From contig JACJGO010000005.1 of assembly GCA_014163555.1 (NCBI GenBank), positions 124,001-188,000 of the forward strand: a stretch of 64,000 nucleotides of DNA. The letters run 5' to 3'. Origin of the DNA: Flavisolibacter longurius. Lineage in GTDB: Bacteria; Bacteroidota; Bacteroidia; Chitinophagales; Chitinophagaceae. Below the pieces are notes generated by a model. The model worked only from the letters and a program-made list of their open reading frames with translations, was not told where the DNA came from and did not search any database. A program made the position numbers and the translations under genes. Below are positions 61,007 to 64,000 of the stretch, piece by piece. Numbering within the stretch: the first letter of the stretch is position 1; the number at the start of each line of letters is the position of its first letter.

Positions 61007-61243
61007 TTAGTATTTACCCGCCTGTAGTTTTCCTGCGATGGCGACTTCCAGGTCATCAGGGATCGTACCGGCGTCATCATCGATGGGTGCCAGTCGTCCC
61101 AAACTTGAATCCCACGTAAAAATGTGTTCATCACTGTTGTTGTAACTTACTTTAAACCGTGTTTCTCCATTGAACGAAAAGGGTTCCGCTTTAACGAAAT
61201 ACGGAACGCCACTCAACAATAACTCAAATGAATGTTCTTGCAT
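61007..61243 (-). CDS. Small conserved hypothetical protein
   Basis: 78 residues, MQEHSFELLLSGVPYFVKAEPFSFNGETRFKVSYNNSDEHIFTWDSSLGRLAPIDDDAGTIPDDLEVAIAGKLQAGKY. Acidic, beta-rich and without a signal peptide; I believe such short proteins are common in Chitinophagaceae, but no function is known to me. The codon use and dense protein-like composition support a real gene. It lies 59 bp downstream of a cupin gene on the same strand. Confidence 0.75.
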   Translation of the reverse strand: MQEHSFELLLSGVPYFVKAEPFSFNGETRFKVSYNNSDEHIFTWDSSLGRLAPIDDDAGTIPDDLEVAIAGKLQAGKY

Positions 61244-61302
61244 AGCAAATCCTTTGTTTGATGGTTACAAAAAAAATTCCAAAAAAGACAAAGCGGATAA
61301 TT

Positions 61303-61665
61303 TTAGCTTTCTTCCCGTTGCACTTCCTCCATTGAAAATGCCGGAATGCAGACACTCCAATACTCGCATTCTTCATCAAAGGGATTGGAATAGCGGACCC
61401 TGGTTCCCTTTTTTATACGTATGCTTTGTCCGCCTTCGAGGATCACTTCCTCACCGTCCACTTCCACCAGTTTTTTACCCCGGCTGACAAGCGTGTATTC
61501 ATCAAAGAGCGGCGTTTGGTGCGGTTCACTCCAGCCGGGTGGTGCTATCATGTGGGCAATACTGAGATTAGTTTCGCCGGATGCGGCGCGACCAAAATGT
61601 TCTTCAATCAATTTGCCGTCGGTTGTGGGAACAACAAACGGTGCTTTTTGTACAGTGTGCGCCAT
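61303..61665 (-). CDS. Small cupin-domain protein
   Basis: 120 residues, a single-cupin fold. Cupin motif 1 is GWSEPHQTPLFDEYTLVSRGKKLVEVDG, where the PH-x-TP-x-FDE arrangement only partly matches the GX5HXHX3-6E consensus; motif 2 is GGQSIRIKKGTRVRYSNPFDEECEYWSVC. The poor conservation of the second metal His suggests a changed or absent metal site. It is the middle of a leftward run with the Rieske gene (2 bp upstream) and the 78-residue protein. Confidence 0.85.
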   Translation of the reverse strand: MAHTVQKAPFVVPTTDGKLIEEHFGRAASGETNLSIAHMIAPPGWSEPHQTPLFDEYTLVSRGKKLVEVDGEEVILEGGQSIRIKKGTRVRYSNPFDEECEYWSVCIPAFSMEEVQREES

Positions 61666-61667
61666 GC

Positions 61668-62468
61668 TTATTCTTTGTTTAGGGTGATGTGCAGGTAAAC
61701 TGCATTTTCTTTTTCCTCTATAGGATAAATTTTGATTCCCTCCTTAGCCGGTCCCACTTTTACAGAGCCGTCATAGACATCAAATTGCGAACCATGCCAG
61801 GGGCAATACACTGTTCCGCACATCATGGCACCACCAGCCAGCGAACCGCCCCGGTGGGTACAGTGATCACTGAAAGCAACATATCCTTTTTCCGTTCGGG
61901 CAATAACAATCCGTTCCTTGTTGACATGCACCAGCTTCATCTGGTCAACTTTCAATTCATCTTTTGTAGCCACCTGCAGCGGAGCATTGCCAACTTCCAG
62001 GTATTCTTCTTTCCATTTGCCCGCATCGGCATACCGCGGATCCACACCAATCTGGTTGCGGTAAACCAACGTACCACCCAGCCAACCGGCTGTTGAAAGT
62101 ATGCCCACACCAATCCCTTCCAATACAACAATCATTGCCGGGGAGATGCTGTCATTTTTCCGCAGGAAAAAAATAGTTACAAAAAGTAGCAGGTTGATGA
62201 CGTTAAGCAAGCCATGTTTAGCGGCTCTTTTTTTAGCAGAGCTTTCTGGCGGAACCGTATACAGGAAATCAATAATGCCCGGAACCGCAGCCAGCACAGC
62301 GACAATGATGCCGGCCAACACCATGTAATATCCCGTCGTTGCCAACGCCTCCTGATCCAGGACGAGGGAAAGAAAGTCAAATACAAATGCCCCCATAAAA
62401 AATGAAATCGGGAACCCGATCAGCATGGGATGGATCGGATGACTTTTCAGGCTGGCCCTGCTTTTCAT
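61668..62468 (-). CDS. DUF2231 membrane domain fused to a Rieske [2Fe-2S] domain
   Basis: 266 residues. The N-terminal DUF2231 part (about 1-145) starts HPIHPMLIGFPISFFMGAFVFDFLSLV and has four TM helices. The C-terminal domain is a Rieske ferredoxin with CTHRGGSLAGGAMMCGTVYCPWHGSQFDVYDG; the Cys-His pairs CTH and CPWH bind the cluster. The Rieske part lies on one side of the membrane, next to a possible heme- or quinone-binding membrane part, suggesting electron transfer. Start ATG at complement 62466-62468. Confidence 0.9.
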   Translation of the reverse strand: MKSRASLKSHPIHPMLIGFPISFFMGAFVFDFLSLVLDQEALATTGYYMVLAGIIVAVLAAVPGIIDFLYTVPPESSAKKRAAKHGLLNVINLLLFVTIFFLRKNDSISPAMIVVLEGIGVGILSTAGWLGGTLVYRNQIGVDPRYADAGKWKEEYLEVGNAPLQVATKDELKVDQMKLVHVNKERIVIARTEKGYVAFSDHCTHRGGSLAGGAMMCGTVYCPWHGSQFDVYDGSVKVGPAKEGIKIYPIEEKENAVYLHITLNKE

Positions 62469-62514
62469 ATTTTATTGTTTCCTGCACTACTGCAAAAAGT
62501 TTACCCGCTCGGAA

Positions 62515-62624
62515 AGTTCACTCGTTCACATGTTTACACGTTTACGGGTTAAATGCACTTTTCTTTATTTTTCATGATCAGAAATTCAACTAGTGAACAA
62601 GTGAACTCGTAAACTTGTGAACTA
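62515..62624. repeat. Inverted pair of degenerate 8-nt tandem repeats between divergent genes
   Basis: At 62517-62548 the + strand reads GTTCACTC, GTTCACAT, GTTTACAC, GTTTACGG. On the minus strand from about 62622 to 62590 it reads GTTCACAA, GTTTACGA, GTTCACTT, GTTCACTA. The two blocks can pair with each other imperfectly. They occupy the 165 bp between the Rieske and the sirtuin genes, where promoters are expected. Confidence 0.7.
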
Positions 62625-62633
62625 AATTTAATT

Positions 62634-63332
62634 ATGAACAAAAAAAGACTGGTTGTGTTGAGCGGTGCCGGCATCAGTGCGGAAAGCGGGCTGAAAACCT
62701 TTCGCGACAGCGATGGACTTTGGGAAGGCTATGACATCAACGAAGTCGCCACAGCAACGGCCTGGAAGCGAAACCCGGCCCTGGTGCAGGAATTTTACAA
62801 CCTGCGTCGTCGCAATGTAATGGAAGCGGCGCCCAACGAAGCACATTATGCCCTGGCACGGCTGGAGGCGGATTTTTCTGTCCAGATCATCACGCAAAAC
62901 ATTGATGACTTGCATGAGAGAGCAGGCTCCACAAAAGTGCTGCACCTGCATGGGGAAATCCTGAAAATGCGCAGCGAAAAAAATGAGGCATTGATTTACC
63001 CTGTACATGGAGATATACAAATGGGCGATGTAGCCAAAGACGGGGCCCAGCTTCGTCCGCACATAGTTTGGTTTGAAGAACCTGTCCCCATGATGATGGA
63101 AGCAGCAAAAATGGTAAAGGCAGCCGACATCTTCCTGATCATTGGGACATCCCTAGTGGTTTATCCAGCGGCGGGCCTGGTGGATTATGCCCCAACAGGT
63201 ATTCCCAAATTTGTCATCGATAAGAAGATCCCATCCCTGCAGGGAATACCCAATCTTACGGCCATTGAAAAGCCGGCCACCGAAGGCATGAAAATAGCAG
63301 TGCCACTATTGAAGTCCTTAGCTGGTTTATGA
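62634..63332 (+). CDS. Sirtuin-family NAD-dependent protein deacylase lacking zinc cysteines
   Basis: 232 residues. GAGISAESGLKTFRDSDGLWEG and TQNIDDLHERAG form the NAD site and HLHGEI carries the catalytic His. EFYNLRRRN supplies the Tyr-x-x-Arg of class III (desuccinylase-type) sirtuins. After HGE the sequence KMRSEKNEALIYPVHGDIQMGDVAKDGAQLRPHIVWFEE has none of the four Cys that bind structural zinc in most CobB proteins. Its stop overlaps that of the convergent saccharopine dehydrogenase-like gene. Confidence 0.92.
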   Translation: MNKKRLVVLSGAGISAESGLKTFRDSDGLWEGYDINEVATATAWKRNPALVQEFYNLRRRNVMEAAPNEAHYALARLEADFSVQIITQNIDDLHERAGSTKVLHLHGEILKMRSEKNEALIYPVHGDIQMGDVAKDGAQLRPHIVWFEEPVPMMMEAAKMVKAADIFLIIGTSLVVYPAAGLVDYAPTGIPKFVIDKKIPSLQGIPNLTAIEKPATEGMKIAVPLLKSLAGL

Positions 63333-64000
63333 AGTTTTTATCGCCGAAGTTTCTTCCCGGAAAACTATACCTTCTGCTTCCAGTTGTTGCAAAACAGGTT
63401 CGTAAATTTCCTTGCTGACAGGTATCTGTAAGCCTTTTAACGTGATCGTTCCATTAAGGATCAGTTTTGTTGCAATGGCCAAAGGAAGACCAACGGTTTT
63501 GGCCATCGCAGTGTGTACAGCATCGTCGCCTTTTAATTCCAGCAAGCCGGTTGCTTTAAACTCCTGACCGTCTTTTTGAAACGCCAGTTCGTGCAGCATA
63601 ACGATCATGTCCTTATCGCCGGGTTCCAGTTTCAGTTTGGTTTCCAAACAAAATTGCAGCACTTCGGCAATGCTGCAGCGTCCCTTGTTAAGAATGGTTT
63701 TATCATCATCCAATCCCAAAAAGAAAAGTTGTTTCAGGGTAAGATTGGCGTCGTGCATCCTGTCGGCAAGGGTGGCTGCCGCGTTTACTTTCAAATCATC
63801 GATATCCACTTTTTGCAGATCGCCTTTATCATCCACCATCATAAACTCGTCTACCGGGTCAATGCCTTTTTCCGAAGCCTCTTCTTCCAGTTTTACCAGG
63901 TTCACCAGTTCCGAAAGCAGGGACTTGGTTGAGTCAAATTGTTCGTGCAATTTTTTTTCCAGCCATTCACCAAAACCCATGTTGTCCAAATGCTCCTTGA
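63327..64000 (-). CDS. C-terminal part of a saccharopine dehydrogenase-like (Lys9-type) protein, cut by window edge
   Basis: About 224 residues are visible in frame up to the right edge (..KEHLDNMGFGEWLEKKLHEQ), so the gene continues to the right and the Met shown inside is not its start. The region corresponds to the C-terminal domain of saccharopine dehydrogenase-family proteins, with DKDMIVMLHELAFQKDGQEFKATGLLELKGDDAVHTAMAKTVGLPLAIATKLILNG, as in lysine degradation/biosynthesis enzymes. The N-terminal NAD(P)-binding domain is outside the window. It ends 6 bp into the sirtuin gene. Confidence 0.85.
   Translation of the reverse strand, partial: KEHLDNMGFGEWLEKKLHEQFDSTKSLLSELVNLVKLEEEASEKGIDPVDEFMMVDDKGDLQKVDIDDLKVNAAATLADRMHDANLTLKQLFFLGLDDDKTILNKGRCSIAEVLQFCLETKLKLEPGDKDMIVMLHELAFQKDGQEFKATGLLELKGDDAVHTAMAKTVGLPLAIATKLILNGTITLKGLQIPVSKEIYEPVLQQLEAEGIVFREETSAIKTS

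Noticed and set aside
1-64000. IS elements, prophage, CRISPR arrays, tRNA or rRNA genes
   Set aside because: I found no transposase or integrase-like product, no regular spaced direct repeats and no tRNA or rRNA signatures; the permease array is the only large repeat and it consists of ordinary diverged genes.

Overview
The window looks like a chromosomal segment of a Bacteroidota bacterium, most probably from the Chitinophagaceae or a near relative. The evidence is a protein with a gliding-motility/CHU_C-type C-terminal sorting domain, a type IX secretion 'plug' family protein, a TamL-like lipoprotein barrel, a WG-repeat protein, a lack of clear Shine-Dalgarno sequences, and promoters carrying the Bacteroidota -7 element TAnnTTTG (clear for truB, the SRP RNA and mrp). 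I see no IS element, phage gene, CRISPR array, tRNA or rRNA.

Layout. 1-3300: end of an unknown gene, coaE, a large secreted CHU_C protein, and a small conserved gene broken by one stop codon. 3561-40186: a 36.6 kb block that dominates the window. It holds a divergent NtrC-type response regulator and NtrY-like kinase, then a periplasmic adaptor (HlyD family), a tiny unlisted lipoprotein-like ORF, an ABC ATPase, seven consecutive ~800-residue MacB/FtsX-type permeases, a DUF4097-like secreted repeat protein, two more permeases, an NTF2/lumazine-binding-like secreted protein, two further permeases, a second ABC ATPase and a TolC-family outer-membrane protein. 40566-43023: membrane protein, WG-repeat protein, VOC protein and AraC regulator. 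43217-51896: housekeeping and envelope genes (truB, TamL-like, TrmH-like methyltransferase, LolC/E-like permease, T9SS plug protein, DUF3298-type protein, SRP RNA, transaldolase). 52106-64000: secreted proteins, an Mrp ATPase, a frameshifted membrane protein, an operon paiB-like/SDR/kynureninase/pyrF, CAP, YciI-like, thioredoxin-like, EVE, cupin and Rieske genes, a sirtuin, and the C-terminal part of a saccharopine dehydrogenase-like gene cut by the window edge.

How the main block may work. Eleven paralogous permeases keep both copies of the cytoplasmic coupling-loop motif (KEIGIRKVLGA type) and an identical C-terminal signature (NPVKSLRSE type). They share only two ATPases, one adaptor and one TolC. 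The same operator-like sequence (TGTATCAAAAnCGnACA, with a second palindromic site in two of three cases) lies upstream of the adaptor gene, of the DUF4097 gene and of ATPase 2. Each copy is followed by a CTAAC box at 22-23 bp and a TTGG box whose GG lies 54-56 bp from the operator. I infer that the adjacent response regulator controls three transcription units as one regulon. This array with its shared operator is the most interesting feature of the window. Its substrate cannot be told from sequence.
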